In this document: piece by piece, positions 16,202 to 23,844 of the stretch
Position numbering within the stretch: the first letter of the stretch is position 1
Layout of the letters: each line of letters begins with the position of its first letter
Origin: Candidatus Thorarchaeota archaeon
Lineage (GTDB): Archaea; Asgardarchaeota; Thorarchaeia; Thorarchaeales; Thorarchaeaceae
Direction: 5' to 3'
NCBI GenBank assembly: GCA_016839245.1
Contig: JAEOUN010000071.1
Span: 1 to 35,479, forward strand
DNA: 35,479 nucleotides
Made by a program: the position numbers and the translations under genes
The notes under the pieces: generated by a model
Seen by the model: the letters and a program-made list of their open reading frames with translations, nothing else
Databases searched by the model: none
Told to the model about the DNA's origin: nothing

Positions 16202-16867
16202 ATGTCAGACGGCTCAGAACAGAAAGATAACGAAGCAGAAGAAGCTCTAACGGCAGAAGAGATTGTAGGAATTCTAGCAAATATACCAGGTGTTGGACCA
16301 AAAACAGCTGAAAAGCTTGTGGAAGCTGGTTATAATACCATTGAGAAGGTATCTAAAGCTGAGAAGGAAGCGCTTGCTGCCGCTGTTTCTGGTCTAAGCG
16401 AAGCAAAGGCAGAAGCAGTAATTGGAGAAGCATTTGATCTTCAAGAGAAGATTGAATCAGGAGCTGTCGACTTGAGTGGTAAATCCAAATCGAAGCGTAA
16501 GAAAGCGCCAGAACCAGAACCTGAAAAGCACGATCTTCCACCTATTGAAGAGATAATTCAGGTGGAAGAGAGAAAAAATCTCATTACTGGCTATGACCAA
16601 GATAAGGCTGCTATTGGAATTCATATCGGACCAAAGTGGCTTACTAAATATGAAAAAGCAAGAATTATTGGTGCCAGAGCGCTTCAGATTTCGATGGGAG
16701 CTCCTATTTTAATTGATATGAAGGATGCTCCAACGGGTAGATTTGCATTTGCTGAAGCAGAGCTACGAGCAGGTATTCTCCCAATGACTGTTCGACGAAC
16801 TCTACCGACTAGTGAGTATGAAGACATACCCTTGTCATTGCTGTTAAAATTCACGAGGTTGGAGTAA
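16202..16867 (+). CDS. rpoK: RNA polymerase subunit RpoK/Rpb6 fused to an N-terminal helix-hairpin-helix domain
   Basis: The protein has 221 residues. The C-terminal 75 or so are RpoK/Rpb6: LTKYEKARIIGARALQISMG (147-166), then AELRAGILPMTVRRTLP (186-202), the parts that clamp the RNA polymerase largest subunit. Ahead lies a helix-hairpin-helix domain like that at the N-terminus of RadA/Rad51: ILANIPGVGPKTAEKLVEAG (24-43), YNTIEKV, then a second helical pair (about 60-82). A basic/proline-acidic linker (KSKSKRKKAPEPEPEK) joins the two. Usual archaeal RpoK is only about 55-90 residues, so over 140 residues are added. The HhH fold in relatives binds DNA backbone non-specifically. I chose ATG 16202 because AGGTG at 16191-16195 is 6 nt upstream. 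It lies 36 nt after the thermosome gene and ends in a terminator. Confidence 0.9.
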   Translation: MSDGSEQKDNEAEEALTAEEIVGILANIPGVGPKTAEKLVEAGYNTIEKVSKAEKEALAAAVSGLSEAKAEAVIGEAFDLQEKIESGAVDLSGKSKSKRKKAPEPEPEKHDLPPIEEIIQVEERKNLITGYDQDKAAIGIHIGPKWLTKYEKARIIGARALQISMGAPILIDMKDAPTGRFAFAEAELRAGILPMTVRRTLPTSEYEDIPLSLLLKFTRLE

Positions 16868-16896
16868 TACCAACCTCACCTGTCTTTTTTTCTTTG
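16855..16896 (+). terminator. Hairpin terminator of the thermosome-rpoK unit
   Basis: GAGGTTGG-(AGTAATA)-CCAACCTC is a perfect 8-bp stem that overlaps the rpoK stop codon (in the loop). A T-rich run of about ten bases follows from 16883. It should end the chaperonin-polymerase transcript before the MgtC-like gene. Confidence 0.8.
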
Positions 16897-16958
16897 TCGT
16901 CATAGTACGCCTTAAAAGTAGATGTAGTATTCTTTTTTACTCCAAGTGGTGAGTATCA

Positions 16959-18278
16959 TTGCAGGAGCTATTAGCAAGCGGAGATCTTATTGTAAAAGCA
17001 CTCATCGGATTTGTTGTAGGCGCACTAATTGGCCTAGAACGTCAGAAGAAGATGGAAGGTGAACGCACAGCAGGTGTTAGATCCTTTGGTCTCCATAGTC
17101 TCCTTGGCACAATGATTGCATATATCTCTGATATAGTATCAAATCCTTACATTCTGATTTATGGCGTCGCAATCTCAATCATATTAGTTACTTTTCAAGT
17201 CTATTACAAGCTTTTCAGGACCATGGGAAGAGGACTCACAACACCGTTGGTCTTTTCAATGTCCTTCGTCTTGGGTGTGCTTGTGGGATATGATACACCA
17301 CTTCCGGGACAATTGTTTGGTACCCTTTCAATATTCGCAATGACTGTATCATTTCTTGTGTTTCTGGTTCTTGGATTCAAGGAAGAACTTGCTCATGCGA
17401 TAGAAGTGATGACTCGAGAGGAGATGATTAGTGCAGTAGAATTAGGAGTCATCATTCTATTTGTCTGGCCTCTAGTACCTCAAACAATTCAGATTGGTGT
17501 AATTTCATTTCCAGCATTCCAGACATATTTCCTCATCGTTCTACTCTTGATTGTAAGTTTTGCAAACTATCTACTTGTTAAGAAATACAAAGACAGAGGT
17601 ATCTATTTCTTTGGCTTATTTGGAGGTCTTGCAAATAGCGAGGCAACAGTTTCAAGTGTAACAGATTTCTATGTAAATGAGGGTAGAAAGGGTGAAAACC
17701 GGATAGCTCTCTCGATTGATCTTTCTATTGTGTCTATGGTATTACGAAATGGGTTGTTACTTCTAATAATTGATTCAACCTTAATGTTGCTACGACTTTA
17801 TATTGTCCCCATTGCGATTTTAATCGTATACAGTATGCTGAGAATTATCCAAGAAAATACTCCAGACCACAAGAAAGAAGGACAAGTTTTTGATGACAAA
17901 CTGGTATCACCCTTTGAATTAGGACCAGCAATACGATTTGGTGCGATATTTGCAGGAGTCTATTTGATTCAACTTATATTTGCTAATACACTAAGTGGAA
18001 CTGGGTTAATAATTGCAGCAATTATTGGTGGCTTTGTTTCAGCCGGCGCAATAGTCGCGAGTAGTGCAGCAGTGTTTATTCTGAATCCTGCACTCTATAA
18101 TGACGCAGCTATCGCTATTATTGTCACTACAATTGTATCAGTCTTAAACAAGACAATCTATGTATATTCAGCTGATAGGGATACAAAGCTCCTCAAAATT
18201 GTGATTAGAGACACTGTAATCATTGCATCAATCATCTTCCTATATCTCCTACTCTTTCTATTTGGTATTGTCCAATAG
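16959..18278 (+). CDS. MgtC/SapB-DUF4010 integral membrane protein
   Basis: This 439-residue polytopic protein has an N-terminal MgtC/SapB-type domain (about 1-145: FVVGALIGLERQKK, then ERTAGVRSFGLHSLLGT with the conserved R-T-x-x-L/F pattern). A DUF4010 domain follows (about 165-420: GLFGGLANSEATVSSV, FVSAGAIVASSAAVF). About twelve hydrophobic segments are visible. Proteins of this architecture occur widely in bacteria and archaea; a role in Mg2+ or small-molecule homeostasis is assumed but not proven. The start is TTG 16959, supported by GGTGA at 16948-16952 (6-nt spacing). It is transcribed separately from rpoK. Confidence 0.85.
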   Translation: MQELLASGDLIVKALIGFVVGALIGLERQKKMEGERTAGVRSFGLHSLLGTMIAYISDIVSNPYILIYGVAISIILVTFQVYYKLFRTMGRGLTTPLVFSMSFVLGVLVGYDTPLPGQLFGTLSIFAMTVSFLVFLVLGFKEELAHAIEVMTREEMISAVELGVIILFVWPLVPQTIQIGVISFPAFQTYFLIVLLLIVSFANYLLVKKYKDRGIYFFGLFGGLANSEATVSSVTDFYVNEGRKGENRIALSIDLSIVSMVLRNGLLLLIIDSTLMLLRLYIVPIAILIVYSMLRIIQENTPDHKKEGQVFDDKLVSPFELGPAIRFGAIFAGVYLIQLIFANTLSGTGLIIAAIIGGFVSAGAIVASSAAVFILNPALYNDAAIAIIVTTIVSVLNKTIYVYSADRDTKLLKIVIRDTVIIASIIFLYLLLFLFGIVQ

Positions 18279-18341
18279 AATATTCATCAACTAGCACAAC
18301 ACTTAAGACAAGAAACCATTGAAAAGACAGCGGTGACAAAC

Positions 18342-18380
18342 ATGAAAGATGGTGGCTTTGTTCATCAAGAGTATCAATAG
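18342..18380 (+). CDS. Possible 12-residue leader peptide before hisS
   Basis: An ATG with GGTGA 5 nt upstream (18332-18336) opens MKDGGFVHQEYQ and stops, 60 nt before the hisS start. The ribosome-binding site is as good as those of real genes in this window. The peptide contains a single histidine, too few for a classical his attenuator. It could be a regulatory upstream frame or chance. Confidence 0.25.
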   Translation: MKDGGFVHQEYQ

Positions 18381-18439
18381 ATGTAGTGATATCTCCGCCG
18401 CCCTTACCTGTTGCCAATGTGAATTTTGGAGGAATACAA

Positions 18440-19750
18440 TTGAGTGAGATGAGAACAGTGAGAGGTATGAGAGACCTCTTTGGACTTGAGATGAGAGTTC
18501 GTGATTACCTTATATCAACTGCAGTTGATGTCTTCCAACAATTTGGTTATGAACCATTGGATTCGCCGGTAATGGAGTTATGGGAAACACTCTCAGCAAA
18601 AGGTGGAGAAGACGTAGAAGCTGAAACATTCAAGTTTACAGATAAGGGTGAACGTGAAGTAGGATTACGTTTTGATCTTACTGTTCCTCTGGCACGGATT
18701 ATTGCTACTAATCCACATTTACCAAAACCATTCAAACGATACGCGATTGGTAAAGCTTGGAGATATGATAGGCCTCAAGCTGGAAGATATCGTGAGTTTG
18801 AGCAAGCTGATGTGGATATCATCGGTGCATCAAGTCCTGCTGCAGATGCAGAGGTTGTCTTAGTTGCTCTTGAATTTCTTCGACGTGTTTTTGGCAAGGA
18901 TTATGTCATCAAGATTAACAACAGAAAAGTGCTGAAAGGACTTACTGAGAAAGCAGGAGTCTCAGATGACTTAGCCTTTGAATGCTTTAGAGCAATCGAT
19001 AAGCTTGATAAAATAGGTCGCGATGGAGTTCTACAGGAATTAGAAACTAGAGGTATAAGTAACAAATCTAGTGAGTTTCTAATAGATGCAATTGCTATCA
19101 ATGGTTCGGGGACAGAAACTCTACAACAATTTAGAGACCTCCTTAATGGTTCAAAGATTGGAATCGAAGGAGTCGACGAGCTTATGTTGATGGCGGAGAT
19201 ATTCGAAGAAGCAAATCAAAAAGATACGACAATATTCGATATGTCACTTGCAAGAGGTCTTGATTATTATACAGGACCTGTCTTTGAGGGACACTACTTA
19301 GGTGGTAGCGATGTTGGTTCAATTCTAGGAGGAGGTCGTTACGACCATTTGATCGAACGATTTGGTGGTCCTGCTACACCAGCAACCGGTATCTCTTTAG
19401 GAATTGGGAGATTAATTGAGGTCGTAATTGAACGAGGTGTGGATGAAAGCATTCTGCCAGAACTTGATGTTTTCATAACTCCAATTAAAGAACCTATGAT
19501 TCGATATGCGTTTGCTGTCCAGGCTCAATTAATCAAACAAGGAATATCTTGTGAAGTGGATGTAATCGAGAGATCGTTAAAGAAATCTCTTGAGCAAGCT
19601 GATTCTAGAAAAGCCAAACTCATCATAATAATTGGTGAGCGTGATATTCAGAATGGAGAAGTCAGTATTCGAAATATGGAGACCAAAGAAACTGAACAGG
19701 TCAAACTAGAAAAAGCTCTACCATTTGTGAAGAAAGCACTTCATAGATAG
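18440..19750 (+). CDS. hisS: Histidyl-tRNA synthetase
   Basis: This 436-residue class II synthetase charges tRNA-His. Visible are VRGMRDLFGLEM at the N-terminus, motif 2 with flanks RYDRPQAGRYREFEQADVD, the histidine-specific loop LARGLDYYTGPVFE, motif 3 TPATGISLGIGRLIE, and the C-terminal anticodon-binding domain (LDVFITPIK to the end, with SLKKSLEQADSRKA). The frame extends to 18386, but GGAGG at 18428-18432 sits 7 nt before TTG 18440, and family proteins begin close to that point; ATG 18449 is the alternative. It is preceded by a possible 12-codon leader frame at 18342. Confidence 0.95.
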   Translation: MSEMRTVRGMRDLFGLEMRVRDYLISTAVDVFQQFGYEPLDSPVMELWETLSAKGGEDVEAETFKFTDKGEREVGLRFDLTVPLARIIATNPHLPKPFKRYAIGKAWRYDRPQAGRYREFEQADVDIIGASSPAADAEVVLVALEFLRRVFGKDYVIKINNRKVLKGLTEKAGVSDDLAFECFRAIDKLDKIGRDGVLQELETRGISNKSSEFLIDAIAINGSGTETLQQFRDLLNGSKIGIEGVDELMLMAEIFEEANQKDTTIFDMSLARGLDYYTGPVFEGHYLGGSDVGSILGGGRYDHLIERFGGPATPATGISLGIGRLIEVVIERGVDESILPELDVFITPIKEPMIRYAFAVQAQLIKQGISCEVDVIERSLKKSLEQADSRKAKLIIIIGERDIQNGEVSIRNMETKETEQVKLEKALPFVKKALHR

Positions 19751-19767
19751 AGACCAAAGGCTTTTCT

Positions 19768-19792
19768 CGTAGAGTGACTATATTACTCTACG
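19768..19792 (+). repeat. Inverted repeat overlapping the promoter of the MEMO1-like gene
   Basis: CGTAGAGT-(9 nt)-ACTCTACG is a perfect 8-bp stem between hisS and the next gene, and its loop carries the TATA-like CTATATTA. No T-run follows, so an operator over the promoter is at least as likely as a terminator. The arm ends 3 nt before the ATG at 19796. Confidence 0.4.
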
Positions 19793-19795
19793 GGA

Positions 19796-20641
19796 ATGCC
19801 AATGACTCGAATGCCTGTTGTTGCTGGTAGATTTTACGAAGGAACAGAAGACCTCCTTGTAAAACGGATTGAGAATTGCTTTCTGGGAAATCTAGGACCA
19901 GGCGAATTACCAGAAGGAACTCCTGGAAATTCAAGGAATCTCAAGGCCGTTGTCGCTCCTCATGCAGGATATATGTATTCTGGCATGACCGCATCACATA
20001 CCTATCTAAGTCTATATGAAGATGGTAAACCAGATCATATTGTGATGCTTGGTCCTAACCATACTGGAATGGGAGGAAGGGTGGCGGTCTGCAATGAAGA
20101 CTGGGAAACACCTCTTGGAAGAGCAAAATACGATAGCGGTCTGGGTTCAGCAATCATCCAAGAAAATGAGTTTGCTAAGACTGATTGCGTTGCTCACAGC
20201 AGTGAACACTCACTAGAGGTGCAACTACCATTTCTACAATATATCTTTGGATCTGATGTCAGTTTTGTGCCAATTTGCCTTACAGATCAATCATTTAGAG
20301 TGTGTGAGTCACTCGGTAAGACACTAGCAAAACTTGCAGAAGAAGACGATATTCTCGTTCTCGCAAGCTCTGATTTCACGCATTTTGAATCGGCACAGAA
20401 CGCAAATATGAAGGACAATCAAGCAATGGAGTATCTTGAATTTCTCGATGCTCAGGGATTCCTGAGCTTTGTTCAAGGTCATAGACTAAGCATCTGTGGA
20501 GCAGGACCTATTGCGGCTGCAGCTGTATTTGCCAAAGAGAGGGGAGCAACTCAATTCAATCTTCTAAAGTACACAAACTCAGGAGATATCACCGGTGATG
20601 ACAAAAGCGTTGTCGCTTATGTTTCTGCAACTTTCAAGTGA
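19796..20641 (+). CDS. MEMO1-family protein (AmmeMemoRadiSam protein B)
   Basis: This 281-residue protein belongs to the MEMO1/class III-dioxygenase-like fold. The residues that bind metal in human MEMO1 have clear counterparts: H56 (APHAGYMYSG), H89 (LGPNHTG), H196 (SSDFTHFE) and C234 (LSICGAGP). SEHSLEVQLPF (136-146) and the C-terminal YTNSGDITGDDKSVVAYVS are also typical. In many archaea and bacteria it occurs with an AMMECR1 protein and a radical-SAM enzyme; neither partner is in this window. The reaction is unknown in prokaryotes. Starts at 19796, 19802 and 19811 are all possible, since no ribosome-binding site is obvious. Confidence 0.88.
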   Translation: MPMTRMPVVAGRFYEGTEDLLVKRIENCFLGNLGPGELPEGTPGNSRNLKAVVAPHAGYMYSGMTASHTYLSLYEDGKPDHIVMLGPNHTGMGGRVAVCNEDWETPLGRAKYDSGLGSAIIQENEFAKTDCVAHSSEHSLEVQLPFLQYIFGSDVSFVPICLTDQSFRVCESLGKTLAKLAEEDDILVLASSDFTHFESAQNANMKDNQAMEYLEFLDAQGFLSFVQGHRLSICGAGPIAAAAVFAKERGATQFNLLKYTNSGDITGDDKSVVAYVSATFK

Positions 20642-21010
20642 TTAACTGGAATAATAATAGAAGAACGAAATCAAAGTTATAGCGAGAGAAATGAACCATA
20701 GAATCATTAATGCTGTATAAGCATCAATTGTTATTATCCCAGCAATACTAAAACTGGCAATTGCAGGCATCGCAAGAATCAGAAAAAAGAATGCATTTCT
20801 GCCACTAAGAGTCATTAATTGAATAGTACGCTCGTCCTTACGTTGATCCACTTTTGCTCCTCGAAGCAAGAGGAGTACACCACTAAGTGATAGTATATCT
20901 ATGAGCAGTAATTCCAGTGCCTTATCTGGAAGATACCACATCATCACTGCTGTAAATACTATTGCAAATACAATGAACGATCCATTCAATATTATCTTCT
21001 TACTGTCCAT
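20642..21010 (-). CDS. DUF2178-like small membrane protein
   Basis: This 122-residue protein has four hydrophobic segments in two pairs, separated by a cytoplasmic loop with KVDQRKDERTIQLMTLSGRN. The D-E-R-T motif before the third segment is the hallmark of DUF2178-type proteins, which often sit directly beside an XRE-family regulator, as here. The function is unknown. GGAAGG 6 nt upstream favours the ATG at 21010 over that at 21016. The gene overlaps the end of the repressor gene by about 11 nt and its stop abuts that of the MEMO1-like gene. Confidence 0.75.
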   Translation of the reverse strand: MDSKKIILNGSFIVFAIVFTAVMMWYLPDKALELLLIDILSLSGVLLLLRGAKVDQRKDERTIQLMTLSGRNAFFFLILAMPAIASFSIAGIITIDAYTALMILWFISLAITLISFFYYYSS

Positions 21011-21236
21011 CTTCATCCTTCCTATAACTGAAAATTTTCTCTATTGTAACGCCAAACTCATTCGCAAGCTTGAACGCAAGTTCAAGAGTCGGATTATACT
21101 TGCCCTTCTCAATAGCGATAATTGTCTGACGAGTAACATCAACACGAGCTGCAAGGGCTTCCTGAGTCCATTCACTGGGATCAGTGGATTTACTCATCCT
21201 TTGTTCTCTGAGTTCTTTGAGAGAATTACTAATCAT
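21000..21236 (-). CDS. XRE-family HTH transcriptional regulator
   Basis: This 78-residue single-domain repressor has the classic helix-turn-helix LAARVDVTRQTIIAIEKGKYNPTLELAFKLANEFGVTIEKIF, written here in parts: helix 2 EALAARVDV, recognition helix RQTIIAIEKGKY, and the P-T-L..A.K.A..F end of the family. It is the short YgzD-like form that usually accompanies small membrane proteins. I start at ATG 21236 (GTGA 5 nt upstream on this strand); a GTG at 21245 would add three residues. Three 16-bp palindromes at 21254-21301 lie directly upstream, so the gene is almost certainly autoregulated. It is translationally coupled to the DUF2178 gene. Confidence 0.9.
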   Translation of the reverse strand: MISNSLKELREQRMSKSTDPSEWTQEALAARVDVTRQTIIAIEKGKYNPTLELAFKLANEFGVTIEKIFSYRKDEDGQ

Positions 21237-21253
21237 ACCAATCACGCAACGAT

Positions 21254-21301
21254 GTAAAGTATATTATACGTAAAGTATACTATACGTAAAGTATACTTTA
21301 C
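21254..21301. promoter_or_regulatory. Operator array: three contiguous 16-bp palindromes
   Basis: Three head-to-tail copies of GTAAAGTATAnTnTAC occupy 21254-21269, 21270-21285 and 21286-21301. The third copy, GTAAAGTATACTTTAC, is an exact palindrome; the others differ at one or two positions. The array lies 18-65 nt upstream of the XRE start codon and overlaps the TATA-like elements of that promoter. A dimeric HTH repressor binding cooperatively is the natural reading. Confidence 0.75.
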
Positions 21302-21346
21302 ATATAAAGTTGTCGTTTTCTGGAAGGAAATGAATTGGAAGCGAAG

Positions 21347-22645
21347 TCACTCTAGAGTGTCTTCACTTACACCATCAGAAATTACGACTAGTTCCTTTGA
21401 AGATGCGGGAATGATATCACTTGAAATACCAACACTGGCAACACCACCACCAATCAGCGACACACCGCCAGCAATTAGTAGAGATGAAAATGCTGTGCCA
21501 GTTATATCAAAGAGATAACCACTCATTGTTGGACTTACAACATATGCACTGTTACTGACAGCTCCGAAAAGACCCATGATACGACCATATGAGGTTGGAT
21601 CCGTCAAATCTGCTATGAGAGCTTGTATGGCAGGTCCGCGCATAGACATCCCAATGGCAAGCACTGCTGCTGCAATATAGAAACCCATAGTATCAGTAGC
21701 AATAGCAAACAATAGCATAGAGATTGTTCCTATGAATGCACCTGAAACAATTAGCCATTTGCGACCTCGTTTATCAGATAGCTTACCAAATCCAATATTG
21801 CCAAGAATCATAAAGATGCCAATTACACCAAAGAATCCACCAATCTCAAGTGGACCAATACCGAAACGAACAACTGCGTCAAGAGTAAAAGCAACCTCAA
21901 GAACGCCTATGGCGAACATATTTGCAAACATAGCTACCGCAAGTGCACCAAAGCTTGCATAGTCTCTTGACAGGATGGTTCTAAGAGGTATCCGAGGTAA
22001 TTTCTCCCTGTTAATGATATGTTTTCGTTTTGGCTCTGTAATAAGAACAGCAAGAAAGATCAATGCAAGAATAGAGATAGCTGCAGCAACAATAAAGGGT
22101 AAACGAATCCCAAGAAATTCTGCAAGTACCCCGCCAACAACAGGACCAATAACAAATCCCGTCATATTACCTGTACTAAGATAGCCCATTGCAGTACCAC
22201 GATTTTCAGGAGTGGTCATATCAGAAACAAATGCATTCGCAGCTGGAAAGAATCCTGCTGAAACTGCACCTTCCAGTGCGCGTGCAAGAATCATGACCCA
22301 GGCATGTTCTGCTAATGCATAGATAATATTGGCAATTGCAAAACCAAGGAGTGAACTAACAAGGACTTTTTTTCGTCCAATGTTATCGGAGAGACTTCCT
22401 AGGGGACCAGCTAGAACTATTCTTGTCAAAGCAAATGAAGCTGCAAGAACTCCTAACTCAATACCACCCATACCTAATTCAGTAATATAGACAGGAAAGA
22501 CGGGAGTAACAAAACCAAATCCAATTTGAAGTATACCAAGAGAAATAGCCAGCATTATTACCTGATACATACTTGAATGCGTGTTATGATCGAGTTGTTC
22601 ACCAGTAGAACTGTCAGAGATTCCAGTATCAGGCTCAATTTCCAT
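21347..22645 (-). CDS. MFS transporter, drug-exporter type
   Basis: This 432-residue protein has twelve predicted membrane helices. The loop 2-3 signature GSLSDNIGRKKVL (motif A) and its repeat GKLSDKRGRKWLI between helices 8 and 9 are present, as is the antiporter-type motif C region (TGNMTGFVIGPVVGGVL). This is the DHA1-like multidrug/metabolite exporter group; the substrate is unknown. About 25 hydrophilic residues precede the first helix. The start is ATG 22645 without a clear ribosome-binding site. It follows the ACT-regulator gene by 61 nt on the same strand and may be co-transcribed with it. Confidence 0.9.
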   Translation of the reverse strand: MEIEPDTGISDSSTGEQLDHNTHSSMYQVIMLAISLGILQIGFGFVTPVFPVYITELGMGGIELGVLAASFALTRIVLAGPLGSLSDNIGRKKVLVSSLLGFAIANIIYALAEHAWVMILARALEGAVSAGFFPAANAFVSDMTTPENRGTAMGYLSTGNMTGFVIGPVVGGVLAEFLGIRLPFIVAAAISILALIFLAVLITEPKRKHIINREKLPRIPLRTILSRDYASFGALAVAMFANMFAIGVLEVAFTLDAVVRFGIGPLEIGGFFGVIGIFMILGNIGFGKLSDKRGRKWLIVSGAFIGTISMLLFAIATDTMGFYIAAAVLAIGMSMRGPAIQALIADLTDPTSYGRIMGLFGAVSNSAYVVSPTMSGYLFDITGTAFSSLLIAGGVSLIGGGVASVGISSDIIPASSKELVVISDGVSEDTLE

Positions 22646-22706
22646 TGGAATAACGCTCTTGCGGTTTCATTAGAATGCCCTTTTCAAGCTTGGGAAGAGG
22701 ATGCTT

Positions 22707-23225
22707 TTATTTTTCAATAATTACTTTTCTTACACCCTTAATTTCCGACAGAGTCTCTATAACTCTACCAGGTAGTGAATTCTGTGTTATCACTTTTAGA
22801 CAAGGTTCTTCATAAATGGCTACATCTTCAGCAAGAATCTGTCTGATAGGAATACCATAACTAGCAATCCTTGAAGTCACTTCTGACAAAATGCCAGAAG
22901 TTTCAGGTGATTCAACAAGTATTGTAACTACTCCATATCCAAGAACATGGCGAACTCCTTCAAGAGAAGGACCGGCTGGACGTAGATTAGAAAAGAACTC
23001 GCACAAGTCCCTATTGGAACATATGTCTTCTGCTGTAGCTCGAACGGTACGTCTATCAATACCCAGTGCATTGCCAAGGGATTTGAAGGGTATTCGTATG
23101 TCACCGCATTTTATTACAGGATCATCAGGAGGACCTTCAACACTGAATCCATGTCGCACTATAGCTTGTGCAACAATCAACCGTTGCGGTGATTCTCTAA
23201 AGAAATCTACTATCGTACGCCACAT
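22707..23225 (-). CDS. HTH-ACT regulator, COG1707-like
   Basis: This 172-residue protein has an N-terminal part (about 1-80) with a winged/helix-turn-helix-like segment (IPFKSLGNALGIDRRTVRAT). The C-terminal ACT domain (about 95-170) has VVTILVESPETSGILSEVTSRIAS and GIPIRQILAEDV. The architecture matches the archaeal COG1707 family, annotated as predicted amino-acid-metabolism regulators; the ligand is unknown. GGGAG 7 nt upstream supports ATG 23225. It lies 16 nt after the GNAT gene and probably shares its transcript. Confidence 0.8.
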   Translation of the reverse strand: MWRTIVDFFRESPQRLIVAQAIVRHGFSVEGPPDDPVIKCGDIRIPFKSLGNALGIDRRTVRATAEDICSNRDLCEFFSNLRPAGPSLEGVRHVLGYGVVTILVESPETSGILSEVTSRIASYGIPIRQILAEDVAIYEEPCLKVITQNSLPGRVIETLSEIKGVRKVIIEK

Positions 23226-23241
23226 AGTTGTGCTCCCTTCA

Positions 23242-23778
23242 TTAAGGTGATGATAGTTCTTTTTCCATAAGCACTTCGTCTATAAAGCCCTTTGGCATTT
23301 TAAAATGGTTCTTCCTTACACCCACAATCCTATACCCAAGGTTCTCATAAAGGTCTCTAGCTACCTTATTGTCTGCAAAAGTACTCAAAATAATCTTGGT
23401 GTATCCAGTCTCAATGGCAATTGCTTCACTGGCTTGCATAAGGGCTTTACCGACTCCAACATATCTACACTCTTTTCGAACAATTATTCCAAGTTTAGCG
23501 ACATGTTGTGATGCATTCCATTCCTCTGGTTGGAGAGTGAGGTGACCAGCGTATTCATCGCCGAGAAATGCAACTATTAGAATCTCTCTGCAATGATTTG
23601 TCTTTTCAATCCAATGAATCCAATCAGAGATGTGTGCATTTGTTGAGAAGGTAGGTAACCATAGTCCTTCATCAACAACACTTCTAAATCCTTCATGAAG
23701 AAGAGGGGCATCACCACGTTGTGCTCGTCTAACCCGGATCAGACGACCATCCTTTGCGGTGTATTCCCAACTCTCCAA
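23242..23778 (-). CDS. GNAT-family N-acetyltransferase
   Basis: The protein has 178 residues. The GNAT core is visible: VAKLGIIVRKECRYVGVGKALMQ (acetyl-CoA loop RYVGVG), then KIILSTFADNKVARDLYENLGYRIVG, with the L-Y-E-x-L-G-F/Y end of the fold. The substrate is unknown, and the family includes both protein and small-molecule acetylases. The start is TTG 23778, with AGGTG 7 nt upstream. It heads a likely three-gene unit with the ACT regulator and MFS exporter. Confidence 0.82.
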   Translation of the reverse strand: MESWEYTAKDGRLIRVRRAQRGDAPLLHEGFRSVVDEGLWLPTFSTNAHISDWIHWIEKTNHCREILIVAFLGDEYAGHLTLQPEEWNASQHVAKLGIIVRKECRYVGVGKALMQASEAIAIETGYTKIILSTFADNKVARDLYENLGYRIVGVRKNHFKMPKGFIDEVLMEKELSSP

Positions 23779-23844
23779 ATAGTCACACCTTCATAGAATC
23801 CCATAATGAATCAAGAAAAAGGATTTTGGTGTGACAAAATACAA

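Noticed and set aside
21254..21301. Repeat array as a possible CRISPR
   Set aside because: The three 16-bp units are directly contiguous with no spacers and are palindromic. Their position upstream of an XRE gene fits an operator.
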